Source of the DNA: JOPF136 sp963773835
GTDB lineage: Bacteria > Acidobacteriota > Terriglobia > Acidiferrales > UBA7541
Length of the DNA: 64,000 bases
Assembly (NCBI GenBank): GCA_963773835.1
Contig: CAVZCQ010000002.1
Location: 248,001 to 312,000, forward strand
Direction: 5' to 3'
A program made the position numbers and the translations under genes. The notes under the pieces were generated by a model that worked only from the letters and a program-made list of their open reading frames with translations, did not search any database and was not told where the DNA came from. Of this stretch, positions 1-8,343 are shown one piece after another; the stretch's first letter is position 1; every line of letters starts with the position of its first letter.

Positions 1-2
1 CC

Positions 3-569
3 AATCGCCTGGCTTCCGCCGTGCGCCTGGCCAACCGCGCCATTTACGAATCCGCCCAGCGCCATCCCTCGCAGAAAGGCATGGGCGCCACCGTCGTGGC
101 GATCTGGATGGACGAGGAGCAAATGAGCGTCGCCCATGTGGGTGATAGCCGCCTCTATCGCATGCGCCAGGGCCAGCTCGAGCAGATCACCCAGGACCAT
201 TCCCTGGTGGCCGAACAGGTGCGCCGCGGCATCCTGACGCAGCAGCAGGCCGACACCAGCCAGATGCAGAGCGTGCTCATCCGCGCCCTGGGCATCGATC
301 CTGACGTCGATGTGGACGCCGAGGAGCATCCGGTGCTGCCCGGGGACACACTGGTGCTGTGCTCCGATGGCCTCAATCGCATGACCACGGATCCGGACAT
401 CGGGAGCGTCCTGAACACGTCATTGAGCGCCCGGGAAGCCACCGAGCGCCTCATCGCGCTGGCAAACGAAAATGGGGGAGAAGACAACGTCACCGTAATC
501 GTGGTTCGAGTGTTGGAGGGAGCAAACGGGTTGCTGGCGCGCCTGTGGCGCTGGCTGTGCGGCGAATAG
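3..569 (+). CDS. PP2C-family Ser/Thr protein phosphatase (5' partial)
   Basis: Dephosphorylates phospho-Ser/Thr proteins in the cytoplasm using two metal ions. The frame is open to the left edge, so the N-terminus lies outside the window. Visible PP2C motifs are GMGATVV, VAHVGDSRLYRM (a metal-binding Asp), DHSLV, LCSDGL (second metal-binding Asp) and the C-terminal GGEDNVTVIVV. The last 20 residues form a short Leu/Trp-rich tail (LLARLWRWL). It sits 16 bp upstream of an FHA-domain gene, and both are probably one signalling operon with the cyclase that follows. A phosphatase next to a phosphothreonine-reading FHA protein suggests opposition to a Hanks-type kinase such as the one at 51.4-54.4 kb, but that link is inferred. 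Confidence 0.9.
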   Translation, partial: NRLASAVRLANRAIYESAQRHPSQKGMGATVVAIWMDEEQMSVAHVGDSRLYRMRQGQLEQITQDHSLVAEQVRRGILTQQQADTSQMQSVLIRALGIDPDVDVDAEEHPVLPGDTLVLCSDGLNRMTTDPDIGSVLNTSLSAREATERLIALANENGGEDNVTVIVVRVLEGANGLLARLWRWLCGE

Positions 570-585
570 CGGGAGGAGCCTAGAA

Positions 586-1335
586 ATGGCAAAGCTGATC
601 CTGAAATACGAAGCGGCCGTCCTGAAGGAAGTGGACGTGGGCGCGCAGCCGGTGGGCATCGGCCGCGCTCCGGACAACGCACTGCACGTGGACAACCTCG
701 CCGTGTCGAGCCACCACGCCCGCATCTTCAACGATGGCGGCAAACTCGTGGTGGAGGATATGAACAGCCTGAACGGCACGTTCGTCAATTCACAGCGCGT
801 CACCCGTGCCACGCTAAAGCCCGGCGACGTCGTCACCGTCGGAAAGCACTCCATCGAAGTCCGGGGCGAAGCCGAACCCATCCCCGCATCGGCCGCCCCC
901 GCGGCGCCTGCCAAGCCCGCTCCGCCCAAGCTCCAGGAAACGATGGTGCTCGACACCAAGAAGCGCCGCGAGTTGCTGGCCCAGGCCATGGCCACGGGCG
1001 GCACCGCTCCGGATGCCGGAGCCCCGGCCGCCCCGCCTCGCGTGCGCGTCCCCTGGCTTCTCGTTCTGGAAGGCAAGACCGACCAGAGGGAGTATTTGCT
1101 TTCCAACAAGCTGACCGTCATCGGCAAGTCGACGATGGCCACCGTGCGGCTGAAGGGCTGGTTCGCGCCCAAGGTGGCGGCGCAGGTGAGCAAGCGCGAC
1201 GACGGCTTCTACATCGGCACCGGCGACAAGGTGCCCAAGGTCAACGGGCAACCCATCACCGGCCCCACCAAGCTCAACGAAGGAGACGTAATCGAGCTGG
1301 GCAGGGTCAAGCTGAGTTTCGCGTACCGCGACTGA
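586..1335 (+). CDS. FHA-domain protein with two FHA modules
   Basis: A cytoplasmic phosphothreonine-reading adaptor of 249 residues. The N-terminal FHA domain (about 22-92) shows the family core IGRAPDNALHVD, SSHHARI and SLNGTFVN. An Ala/Pro-rich linker (about 100-155) follows, then a second, degenerate FHA fold (about 160-249) with VIGKSTMATVRL and KVNGQPI that lacks the SxxH and NG pattern of the first. Start is the ATG preceded by GGGAGGAG. The Ala/Pro linker and paired FHA domains suggest it bridges a phosphorylated partner to another protein; the partner is not identifiable here. Confidence 0.85.
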   Translation: MAKLILKYEAAVLKEVDVGAQPVGIGRAPDNALHVDNLAVSSHHARIFNDGGKLVVEDMNSLNGTFVNSQRVTRATLKPGDVVTVGKHSIEVRGEAEPIPASAAPAAPAKPAPPKLQETMVLDTKKRRELLAQAMATGGTAPDAGAPAAPPRVRVPWLLVLEGKTDQREYLLSNKLTVIGKSTMATVRLKGWFAPKVAAQVSKRDDGFYIGTGDKVPKVNGQPITGPTKLNEGDVIELGRVKLSFAYRD

Positions 1336-1363
1336 AGCGCGGTTCCGCCACGCGATTTCCAAG

Positions 1364-3754
1364 ATGGCTCCGCCTGCCACCACAGGACAACCGGCCGGCC
1401 TCTTCCAGAAGTGGTGGGGGCTGCGTGTCTCCCTGGGCATCAGCCTGGGAATCTCCGTTATTTTTCTGTTGCTGTACTACTCCGCCCTGTTGAGCGAGCG
1501 CACCAGCGTGGCGGCCAACGTGCTCCGGCGATTCGAGCTCTCCACGGTGGACACGCGGTTTCTGCTGCGCGAGCGGCTGGCCAAGCCTTCGCCGGATCCC
1601 CGCATTGTCATCGTGGAAATCGACCAGAAGGCCCAGGAGACGCTGGGCCGCTGGCCCTTTTCCCGCAAATACTTCGCCGACATGCTGGATATCCTCCGCC
1701 AGGACGGCGCACGAACGGTCGGGTTCGACGTCACCTTCAGCAAGCCGGACGACTCCGCGAAGCCCATCCGTGACCTGCGCGAGCGCCTGGAGGCCCAGCA
1801 GAAGGCCGGCGAGACCGTAGATCCGCGGGTCATCGCGGAGCTCACGCGCATCGAAGGCCAGTACAACGTGGACCAGCAATTCGCCGAATCCATCCGCCGC
1901 TTCGGCCGCGTCGTCCTCGGCAACTTCTTCTTCATGTCTCCGCAGGAGGCCCAGACGCTCGACAAGGCCACCATCGAGCGCTACGCCCAGATCATCGGCG
2001 ATTTCCCTTTCCCCCAGGCTCGCACGTCGAAATCCGCGCAGGGGCAGCGGAGCTACGTGCGCATGATGGACAACTACGAGGAGCTGAGCATGGCTCCCGT
2101 AGCCGCCGAAGCCAATCTGAAAATCCTGAGCGACGCACTGGCCGCCGGCCACGGCGGCACCGGATTCTTCAACGTGTTCGCGGATGCCGATGGTGTGGTC
2201 CGCAAGGGCATCCTCGCCCTTCCCTTCGGCCTTTCGACGAAAAAATCCGACTGGGACCTTTACGCCTCGCTGGACGTCCAGGTGGTGCGCTCCTATCTCG
2301 ACCTTTCCAACGACCGCATCATCCTCAACTTCGGCGAGAACGGCATCGAAAACATCGAGTTCGGTAGCTCCGACGTGGTCCAGCCGGACGACGTGAGCCG
2401 CGTAAACATCAATTACCGCGGCCCGGCGCGCACGTTTCCCTACGTTTCGATCGCCGACGTGGTGAACAAGAAATTCGCCCCGGGCATGTTCAAGGACAAG
2501 ATCGTCCTGGTGGGAGCCAGCGCCGTGGGCATCGCCGACCTGCGCACCACTCCGTTCAGCGCTTTCAACTTTCCCGGGGTCGAGATCCACGCCAACATCG
2601 TGGACAACATCCTGAACCAGCGCTTCCTGGAGCGGGACACGCGCGAATTTCTGTTGGACGTGCTGTTCATCTTCCTGTTCGGCCTGCCGCTGGGATTCTG
2701 GCTGGCCACCACCCAGCCCGTCTTTCTTCCGCTCACGTTGTTCCTCTGGGTCCCGTTCGGCGCCTTTGAGCAGTACGCGTTCGACCGCGGCTGGCTGCTC
2801 AACGCCACGTTCCCGGCCCTCACCCTGCTCACCAACACCCTCGCCGTCGCCCTCTATCGCGTGCTCATCGAGGAAAAGGAGAAACGCAAGGTCCGGGGCG
2901 CCTTCCAGCAGTACGTCAGCCCGGAAGTCATCCGCCGTGTGCTCGCTCGGCCGGAAAGCGTCGCCCCGCGCAAACAGGAAATCACCATCCTGTTCAGCGA
3001 CATCCGCGGGTTCACCAGCATTTCGGAAAAGCTCGATGCTCAGGCCCTCGCCGATCTGCTCAATCAGTACCTCACCGAGATGACCCGCATTATCTTTCGC
3101 AACCAGGGCACACTCGACAAGTACATCGGCGACGCCGTGATGGCCTTCTGGGGCGCGCCCTTTGAAGACACGGCGCAGGCCAGCCACGCCGCCCGCGCCT
3201 CCTTCGAGATGCTCCAGAAGCTCGAGGATCTCAATCGCGGCTGGACCACCAAGGGAATCCCGCGCCTCGAGATCGGCGTCGGCATCAACAAGGGCGTGGC
3301 CTCTGTCGGCAAGATGGGCTCGGCGCTCCGCTACGCTTACACCGCCCTCGGCGACTCGGTCAACCTCGCCTCCCGCCTGGAAGGATTGAACAAGGAGTAC
3401 GGCACGCGTGTCCTGCTCAGCGATTACGCCTTCAGGGACGCTCGCGTCCCCGAATATCTCTACCGCGAAGTGGACATCATCCGCGTGAAGGGCAAGGAGC
3501 AGCCCGTGATTATCCACGAACTGGCCGGGCTTCGCGACCAGAAAGACCTCCAGGAAAAAATCGAGCTGTACGGCCGGGCCCGCGCCTTCTACAAACGCCG
3601 CGACTGGCGCCAGGCGAGCGCCCTGTTTTCCCAGCTACTGCAGCGCTGGCCCGACGACGGCCCCGCTCATATCCTCGCCGGCCGCTGCCAGGAGTACCTG
3701 CTGGAAGAGCCCGAGCCGCAGTGGGACGGCGTGCACGTGATGAAGCACAAGTAG
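1364..3754 (+). CDS. CHASE2-domain class III adenylate/guanylate cyclase
   Basis: Makes a cyclic nucleotide from NTP in response to an extracytoplasmic signal. It has an N-terminal membrane segment (about 24-45), a CHASE2 sensor region (about 45-400), then three hydrophobic segments (about 425-510) and a class III cyclase domain (about 535-720). The two metal-binding Asp are in FSDIRGFT (about residue 545) and KYIGDAVMAFWGAP (about 589), and the catalytic-end motif LGDSVNLASRLE is present, so the enzyme looks active. The last 60 residues form a TPR-like helical tail. Substrate (ATP or GTP) cannot be decided by eye. The terminal 49 bp of the gene recur perfectly at 4307-4355. Confidence 0.92.
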   Translation: MAPPATTGQPAGLFQKWWGLRVSLGISLGISVIFLLLYYSALLSERTSVAANVLRRFELSTVDTRFLLRERLAKPSPDPRIVIVEIDQKAQETLGRWPFSRKYFADMLDILRQDGARTVGFDVTFSKPDDSAKPIRDLRERLEAQQKAGETVDPRVIAELTRIEGQYNVDQQFAESIRRFGRVVLGNFFFMSPQEAQTLDKATIERYAQIIGDFPFPQARTSKSAQGQRSYVRMMDNYEELSMAPVAAEANLKILSDALAAGHGGTGFFNVFADADGVVRKGILALPFGLSTKKSDWDLYASLDVQVVRSYLDLSNDRIILNFGENGIENIEFGSSDVVQPDDVSRVNINYRGPARTFPYVSIADVVNKKFAPGMFKDKIVLVGASAVGIADLRTTPFSAFNFPGVEIHANIVDNILNQRFLERDTREFLLDVLFIFLFGLPLGFWLATTQPVFLPLTLFLWVPFGAFEQYAFDRGWLLNATFPALTLLTNTLAVALYRVLIEEKEKRKVRGAFQQYVSPEVIRRVLARPESVAPRKQEITILFSDIRGFTSISEKLDAQALADLLNQYLTEMTRIIFRNQGTLDKYIGDAVMAFWGAPFEDTAQASHAARASFEMLQKLEDLNRGWTTKGIPRLEIGVGINKGVASVGKMGSALRYAYTALGDSVNLASRLEGLNKEYGTRVLLSDYAFRDARVPEYLYREVDIIRVKGKEQPVIIHELAGLRDQKDLQEKIELYGRARAFYKRRDWRQASALFSQLLQRWPDDGPAHILAGRCQEYLLEEPEPQWDGVHVMKHK
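3706..3754. repeat. 49-bp direct repeat, copy 1 (3' end of cyclase gene)
   Basis: These 49 bases, from AGAGCCCGAGCC to AAGCACAAGTAG, encode the last residues and stop of the cyclase. They recur without mismatch at 4307-4355, so the two copies bracket the DUF4258/YgiT gene pair. Confidence 0.95.
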
Positions 3755-3793
3755 GAGCAGCCGGCAGCCGCGAAGAATAAGAGGAAACTGGGG

Positions 3794-4075
3794 ATGGCCC
3801 GCGGACTCGTCTTCAGCACCCACGCGCTGCGACGGATGGCCGAGAGGCAGATCGTTGTGGATGAGGTTGAAAGTTTGCTGGCCGTCGGCGAAGTCATCGA
3901 GCGCTATCCCGATGACAAGCCATATCCCAGCCGCCTGATGCTGGGCTGGCGCGGTTCGCGGCCGATCCACGTTGTCATCGCAGAAAATGCAGCCGATAAT
4001 GAGATCATTGTGATCACCGTGTACGAACCAGACGCGGAGCAGTGGGATGAGAGTTTCAGAAGGAGAAAGCCGTGA
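3794..4075 (+). CDS. DUF4258 protein, putative toxin of a YgiT-type TA pair
   Basis: A 93-residue protein with the DUF4258 pattern: FSTHALRRMAERQI near the N-terminus, GEVIERYPDD in the middle and VHVV...VITVYEPD-like strands (seen as IHVVIAENA and IIVITVYEPD) near the end. DUF4258 proteins are commonly encoded just before a YgiT zinc-finger antitoxin and are regarded as RelE-fold-like toxins. That arrangement holds here, with the next gene overlapping by 4 bp (GTGA). Start ATG has GAGGAA upstream. The pair lies between two copies of the 49-bp cyclase 3' end, suggesting it was acquired. Toxicity is inferred from family and context only. Confidence 0.8.
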   Translation: MARGLVFSTHALRRMAERQIVVDEVESLLAVGEVIERYPDDKPYPSRLMLGWRGSRPIHVVIAENAADNEIIVITVYEPDAEQWDESFRRRKP

Positions 4076-4305
4076 AGTGCGTCATCTGCAAGGTGGGCCA
4101 AACTCAGCCGGGTAAGACCACTGTGACGCTCGAGCGCGAAGGTGTGACGTTGGTTTTCAAAGGCGTTCCCGCGCAGGTTTGTGAAAATTGCGGCGAAGCG
4201 TACGTGAATGCTGAAACCAGCCGACAGCTCCTGTCGGCCGTCGAGGAGGCTTCACGAGCGGGCGTCCAGGTGGATGTCCGCGAGTTCGTCCCCGCCTCTG
4301 GCTAG
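4072..4305 (+). CDS. YgiT-type zinc-finger antitoxin
   Basis: A 77-residue protein with the two zinc-binding pairs CVIC and CENCGEAY that define YgiT/MqsA N-terminal domains. It would bind and neutralise the DUF4258 protein and may autoregulate the pair. It starts at a GTG overlapping the toxin stop by four bases, which indicates translational coupling. There is no C-terminal helix-turn-helix as in full-length MqsA; the 77-residue length fits the short zinc-finger-only form. Two bases after its stop begins the second copy of the cyclase 3' end. Confidence 0.82.
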   Translation: MKCVICKVGQTQPGKTTVTLEREGVTLVFKGVPAQVCENCGEAYVNAETSRQLLSAVEEASRAGVQVDVREFVPASG

Positions 4306-4306
4306 C

Positions 4307-4355
4307 AGAGCCCGAGCCGCAGTGGGACGGCGTGCACGTGATGAAGCACAAGTAG
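4307..4355. repeat. 49-bp direct repeat, copy 2
   Basis: Perfect copy of 3706-3754. It sits just after the YgiT stop codon and restores the original junction of the cyclase 3' end with the downstream sequence at 4356 onward. Confidence 0.95.
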
Positions 4356-4435
4356 CCGCGCCTGCGTCCCCCGCGTCCCTGTGATAACATTCCCCTGTTT
4401 AGAAGCAGGCTGGCAGGCCGAGTGAGGAACCCAAC

Positions 4436-5158
4436 GTGCCCGGACACATCAGCCCCAAGGAACTGAAGCGCGACCGGTTCGTCGAGACGATGGAGCACGG
4501 GGCTGAGTACGCCTTCTCGCATGCGCGCAACATGTGGCTCGCCACGGCCGCCGTTGCCGTGGTTTTCGCCGCCATCTTCGGCTGGCGATTCTGGAGCGCC
4601 CAGCAGTCTCAGAAGGCCAGCATCGCCCTCGACGCGGCCATGAAGACCTACCAGGCTCGCGTGCGCGCTCCCGGCGAGGCCGCGGAGCCGGGCGAAACCA
4701 CCTTTGTGGTGGAGAAAATTAAATATCAGGAAGCGGAGAAACAATTCGACCAGGTGGCCCGGGATTATTCCCTCACCCAGCAGGGAACCTTCGCGCACTA
4801 CTACTCCGCGCTCTGCTCCATGCATCTGAACGAAACGGATAAGGCGGCAGCGGAGCTGCGCAACCTGGCGGGCAGCAGCAACGCCGAGGTCGCCTCGCTG
4901 GCAAAGCTCTCCCTGGCGGGTATTGCCGCGAAGGCGGGGAAAACGGACGAGGCGGCAAAATACCTGACGGATTTAATCGACCACCCCACCGCGCTGGTTC
5001 CCAAAGCGCGGGCGCAGATGGACTTGGCCGACCTCTACCGCAAGACGAAGCCCGGCGAAGCCGCCAGCCTCTACGAACAGGTGAAAAAGGAATTTCCCGA
5101 CTCGCCGCTAGCCGATGAGGCGGACCGGAAGCTTTCCGAGATTAGCCCGGCTTCCTGA
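4436..5158 (+). CDS. Membrane-anchored TPR protein (YfgM-like)
   Basis: A 240-residue protein with a cytoplasmic N-terminus of about 34 residues, one membrane segment (MWLATAAVAVVFAAIFGWRF, about 35-54) and TPR-like helical repeats to the C-terminus (KAAAELRNLAG, EAAKYLTDLIDH, EAASLYEQVKKEFPDSPLA). This is the architecture of YfgM-type proteins that sit at the membrane and hold periplasmic or envelope proteins, and the exact partner is unknown. GTG start with GAGGAA seven bases upstream. Confidence 0.75.
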   Translation: MPGHISPKELKRDRFVETMEHGAEYAFSHARNMWLATAAVAVVFAAIFGWRFWSAQQSQKASIALDAAMKTYQARVRAPGEAAEPGETTFVVEKIKYQEAEKQFDQVARDYSLTQQGTFAHYYSALCSMHLNETDKAAAELRNLAGSSNAEVASLAKLSLAGIAAKAGKTDEAAKYLTDLIDHPTALVPKARAQMDLADLYRKTKPGEAASLYEQVKKEFPDSPLADEADRKLSEISPAS

Positions 5159-5163
5159 GCCGG

Positions 5164-5203
5164 GCCTGCCTGCCCTGCCTGCCGCAGGCAGGCGCAGGCA
5201 GGC
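5164..5203. repeat. Imperfect 40-bp palindrome of CCTGCCTG units
   Basis: Built from GCCTGCCTG and its complement CAGGCAGGC, each twice, so the RNA can fold to one long hairpin. It lies between the TPR gene and dgt with no U-tract, so it is more likely a dispersed intergenic palindrome than a factor-independent terminator. Confidence 0.7.
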
Positions 5204-5247
5204 TGCCGCAAGACCGCCCGCCTGGCGCGGGCGTCGGAGCCTCGCTG

Positions 5248-6369
5248 ATGGTGCTCGCGGGCTATGCCATGGACGCCCGGCACTCGCGTGGCCGGCGCTA
5301 TCCCGAGCCTTCCCACCCCTATCGCAACGAATTCGCGCGTGACCGCGACCGCATCATCCACGCCCGCGCCTTCCGCCGCTTGCAGGAAAAGACGCAGGTG
5401 TTCACCGTGCGCTTTTCCGACCATTTCCGCAGCCGGCTGACGCACACACTGGAAGTGGCCCAGATCGCGCGCACCGTTGCCTCCGCTCTCGGCCTCAATT
5501 CCGACCTAGCCGAGGCTCTCGCGCTCGCCCACGACATCGGCCATCCTCCCTTCGGCCATGCCGGCGAAGCCAAGCTCGACGAGTTGATGCGCGCGCACGG
5601 CGAGCGCTTCGACCACAACCTGCATGCCTTGCGCATCGTCGAGCAGTTCGAGCAGCGCTACCTGGATTTCCCCGGTCTGAACCTCACCTTCGAGCTCCGT
5701 GAAGGAATCCTGAAGCATTCCCGCGCGTGGACCGCGGCCGAATTCCCCGAGGCCGCGGAATACGAGCCGGCGCTGCGGCCCCCGCTCGAAGCCCAGTTGA
5801 TCGACCTCGTGGATGAGATTGCCTACAACACCTCGGACATGGACGACGGCTGGGAATCCGAGCTGCTCCCCCTCGAGTTGATCCTGGAAGAGACGCCGCG
5901 GCTCGGCATCATCTACCGCGAGATCGACCGGCAATACCCCGCCGCCCGGGTGAAATTGAAGCTGCTGGAAACCATCAAGCGCGTCCTCGACCATCTCGCC
6001 ACCGACATGATCGGCACCACGCAAAGGCAGATCGAATCCCACCGTCCCCAATCGCCGGACGACGTCCGCCGGTTTCCCATCCAACTCGCCGGGTTCAGCC
6101 CCGATGCTGCATCATGGTCCGCCGGCCTGAAGAACTTTCTCCATCGCCGCCTCTACAACCATCCCGACCTCGTGGAAGAGCGGGACCGCAGCGTCGCGGC
6201 CCTCGAACAGCTCTTCCGCTTCTATTGCGACCATCCGGAAGAGATGCCGCCCCTTCACGCCGCTCTGGCCCAGCAGCAGCCCCGGCATCGCGTGGTGTGC
6301 GATTACATTGCAGGGATGACGGATCGCTTCCTGGAGCGGGAGCACCGCCGCGTGCTGAGCGGAACCTGA
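5248..6369 (+). CDS. dgt: Deoxyguanosinetriphosphate triphosphohydrolase-like HD protein
   Basis: Hydrolyses dNTPs to deoxynucleoside and triphosphate, a cytoplasmic pool-control function. The 373-residue length is normal for the short dGTPase class. The N-terminal motif RNEFARDRDRIIHARAFRRL and metal-binding residues RLTHTLEVAQIAR (His about 65), LAHDIGHPPFGHAG (His-Asp about 95) and the conserved DLVDEIAYNTSDMDDG are all present. ATG at 5248 is the longest reasonable start; MDARHS seven residues later is an alternative. It is annotated dgt by homology; many such proteins act on several dNTPs. Confidence 0.88.
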   Translation: MVLAGYAMDARHSRGRRYPEPSHPYRNEFARDRDRIIHARAFRRLQEKTQVFTVRFSDHFRSRLTHTLEVAQIARTVASALGLNSDLAEALALAHDIGHPPFGHAGEAKLDELMRAHGERFDHNLHALRIVEQFEQRYLDFPGLNLTFELREGILKHSRAWTAAEFPEAAEYEPALRPPLEAQLIDLVDEIAYNTSDMDDGWESELLPLELILEETPRLGIIYREIDRQYPAARVKLKLLETIKRVLDHLATDMIGTTQRQIESHRPQSPDDVRRFPIQLAGFSPDAASWSAGLKNFLHRRLYNHPDLVEERDRSVAALEQLFRFYCDHPEEMPPLHAALAQQQPRHRVVCDYIAGMTDRFLEREHRRVLSGT

Positions 6370-6485
6370 GCCGGCCCGCGTATCCGATTCGCGGCGCGCC
6401 AGGGCGTTTGGTTTGACTCATTCTCTCATGCGCCTATAATGGCGTTTCGCTCTGGCGGCAAGCGAAAGAAGGACGGCTCTGAGCC

Positions 6486-7019
6486 ATGTTCCTCGACGTC
6501 AAGGAATTGGCGGTCCGCAAGCTCCGCATCCACAAGTTTTATCCTCCCGGGACGATCGACTATCACACCGAGGAGTTCCAGCAGACGGCGCCGCTCGAGG
6601 TGCGCGCCACGGCCGAGCTGGTGGACGGCCAGATCCGCCTTTACGGCGAGCTGCACACCCGCGTGGAGCTGGTGTGCGCCCGGTGCCTCGATCCCGTGAC
6701 CGAAGAAATCAGCCGCGAGTTCGACCTGTTATATCGCCCCATGGACACGATCCGCACCGAAGCCGAGATGCGGCTCGATGAAGAGGAGGCCGAGGTTGCC
6801 TTCTTCGAGGGCGCGGGCTTCTTTCTTGCCGACGCGCTGGCGGAGCAGGTGAACCTGGCCATCCCCCTGAAGGCCATCTGCCGCAGCGATTGCCGCGGCC
6901 TTTGCCCCCAGTGCGGCGCCAACCTCAACCACGAGGAGTGCCATTGCCAGACGCACGCCTCCGATCCGCGCCTCGCCCAGCTCGCCCGGGTCAAACAGAG
7001 CTGGTGCAAGAAGCAATAG
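6486..7019 (+). CDS. YceD/DUF177 family protein
   Basis: A 177-residue YceD-family protein. The family is nearly always encoded just before rpmF (as here, 60 bp away) and in plants and bacteria is linked to 23S rRNA processing or accumulation. The expected cysteine motifs are visible: CARC at about 61-64, and CRSDCRGLCPQCGANLN near the C-terminus. The ATG is preceded by a purine-rich AAGAAGGA. Its place at the head of the rpmF-plsX-fab cluster couples ribosome assembly with lipid synthesis. Confidence 0.85.
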   Translation: MFLDVKELAVRKLRIHKFYPPGTIDYHTEEFQQTAPLEVRATAELVDGQIRLYGELHTRVELVCARCLDPVTEEISREFDLLYRPMDTIRTEAEMRLDEEEAEVAFFEGAGFFLADALAEQVNLAIPLKAICRSDCRGLCPQCGANLNHEECHCQTHASDPRLAQLARVKQSWCKKQ

Positions 7020-7078
7020 CATTGGCGGCCTGAAACGTGTAAAATTCAGTTTCCCGGTAAAACGAACCAGGAGTTCGT

Positions 7079-7258
7079 ATGCCTAATCCGAAGCGCAGAC
7101 ACTCGAAAATGCGGAAGAACCAGCGCCGGGCCCATGACCACCTGACGGCCCTTTCGCTCTCCGAGTGCCCCAATTGTCACGAGCGGAAGCTGCCTCACCA
7201 GGTGTGCCCCCGCTGCGGCTACTACAAGGGCCGCGAAGTCGTTGACACAACGGCCTGA
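7079..7258 (+). CDS. rpmF: 50S ribosomal protein L32
   Basis: A 59-residue basic protein starting MPNPKRRHSKMRKNQRRAHD, the typical L32 opening, followed by the zinc-binding pairs CPNC and CPRCGYYKGREVV. The ATG is preceded by CCAGGAG at good spacing. It sits between yceD and plsX, the conserved order in many bacteria, and is probably in the same operon. The four-cysteine (zinc) form of L32 is the C+ type. Confidence 0.95.
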   Translation: MPNPKRRHSKMRKNQRRAHDHLTALSLSECPNCHERKLPHQVCPRCGYYKGREVVDTTA

Positions 7259-7303
7259 GCCGCCGTACCTTCCTGCTAGCTTTCCCGTTCCCCGAGCCGC
7301 CCG

Positions 7304-8329
7304 ATGACCACCATCGCACTGGACGCCATGGGAGGGGACCACGCGCCGCACGCCGAGGTCGCGGGTGCGGTTCTGGCTGCGCGCGAATTTGGCGTGCGCG
7401 TCCTGCTGGTTGGCCAGCAGCAGGTCCTGAAGGAGGAACTCGCGCGGCATTCCACCGGCGGCCTGGCCCTGGAAATCGTCCACGCGCCGGAAGTCATCAC
7501 CATGAGGGATTCCCCGCTCCAGGCTTACAAGAGAAAGAAAGGGAGTTCCGTGCACACCGCGGCGAAACTGGTCCGCGACGGCCAGGCCGATGGCTTGGTG
7601 AGCGCCGGCAATACCGGGGCGGTCATGGCGGTAGCGCACCTGACCCTGGGCACGCTCGGGGTGGTGGACCGGCCAGCGCTCGCCGCGCCGTTTCCCACCA
7701 CCAAGGGAAAAGTCTCCGTGATGCTCGATGTCGGCGCCAACGTGGACTCCAAGCCGCTCCACCTCGAACAATTCGCCGTCATGGGTGAAATCTACTACCG
7801 CGTGATTTTCGGCACGCGCCGCCCCCGCGTGGCCCTGCTTTCTATCGGCGAGGAGGAAATGAAGGGCAACGAGCTGACCCGCGAGGCGCACAACCGCCTG
7901 AAGAAAATGCCGCTCAATTTTGTGGGCAACGTCGAAGGGCGTGACGTCTTCGCCGGCAACGTGGACGTGATCGTGTGCGACGGTTTTATCGGCAACGTGG
8001 CCTTGAAGATCAGCGAAGGCCTGGTCGAGTACTTTAGCTACGCCCTGCGCGACGCTCTGAACAAGGACCTGCGCACCAAGATGGGCGCTCTGCTCTCCCG
8101 CCCGGCGTTCAAGGGCTTCAAGGAGCATCTGGATTACTCCGAATACGGCGGAGCGCCGCTGCTCGGCATCCGCGGCGTCACCGTGATCGGCCACGGTCGC
8201 TCCAATGCCAACGCCGTCAAGAACGCCATCCGCGTGGCCGCTGAGCTCGCCCGCGCGCGCGTCAACGAAAAGATCGAAGCGGAGCTGGACGGCCGCGCCG
8301 TTGCCGTGCGCCAGACCGCCGCGCATTGA
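7304..8329 (+). CDS. plsX: Phosphate acyltransferase PlsX
   Basis: Converts acyl-ACP to acyl-phosphate at the membrane, the first step of the PlsX/PlsY route to phosphatidic acid. The 341-residue protein opens with TTIALDAMGGDHAPHAEV and carries SAGNTGAVMA, ANVDSKPLHLEQFAVMG and VCDGFIGNVALK, all PlsX hallmarks. It follows rpmF and precedes fabD with no fabH in between, so the ketoacyl synthase III gene must lie elsewhere. The stop overlaps a potential TTG for fabD. Confidence 0.95.
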   Translation: MTTIALDAMGGDHAPHAEVAGAVLAAREFGVRVLLVGQQQVLKEELARHSTGGLALEIVHAPEVITMRDSPLQAYKRKKGSSVHTAAKLVRDGQADGLVSAGNTGAVMAVAHLTLGTLGVVDRPALAAPFPTTKGKVSVMLDVGANVDSKPLHLEQFAVMGEIYYRVIFGTRRPRVALLSIGEEEMKGNELTREAHNRLKKMPLNFVGNVEGRDVFAGNVDVIVCDGFIGNVALKISEGLVEYFSYALRDALNKDLRTKMGALLSRPAFKGFKEHLDYSEYGGAPLLGIRGVTVIGHGRSNANAVKNAIRVAAELARARVNEKIEAELDGRAVAVRQTAAH

Positions 8330-8343
8330 CGCCGGGAGCCGCC

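Noticed and set aside
1307..3517. A 736-residue open frame opposite the CHASE2 cyclase
   Set aside because: Antisense shadow rich in Glu/Val/Gly without motifs; the cyclase frame is certain.
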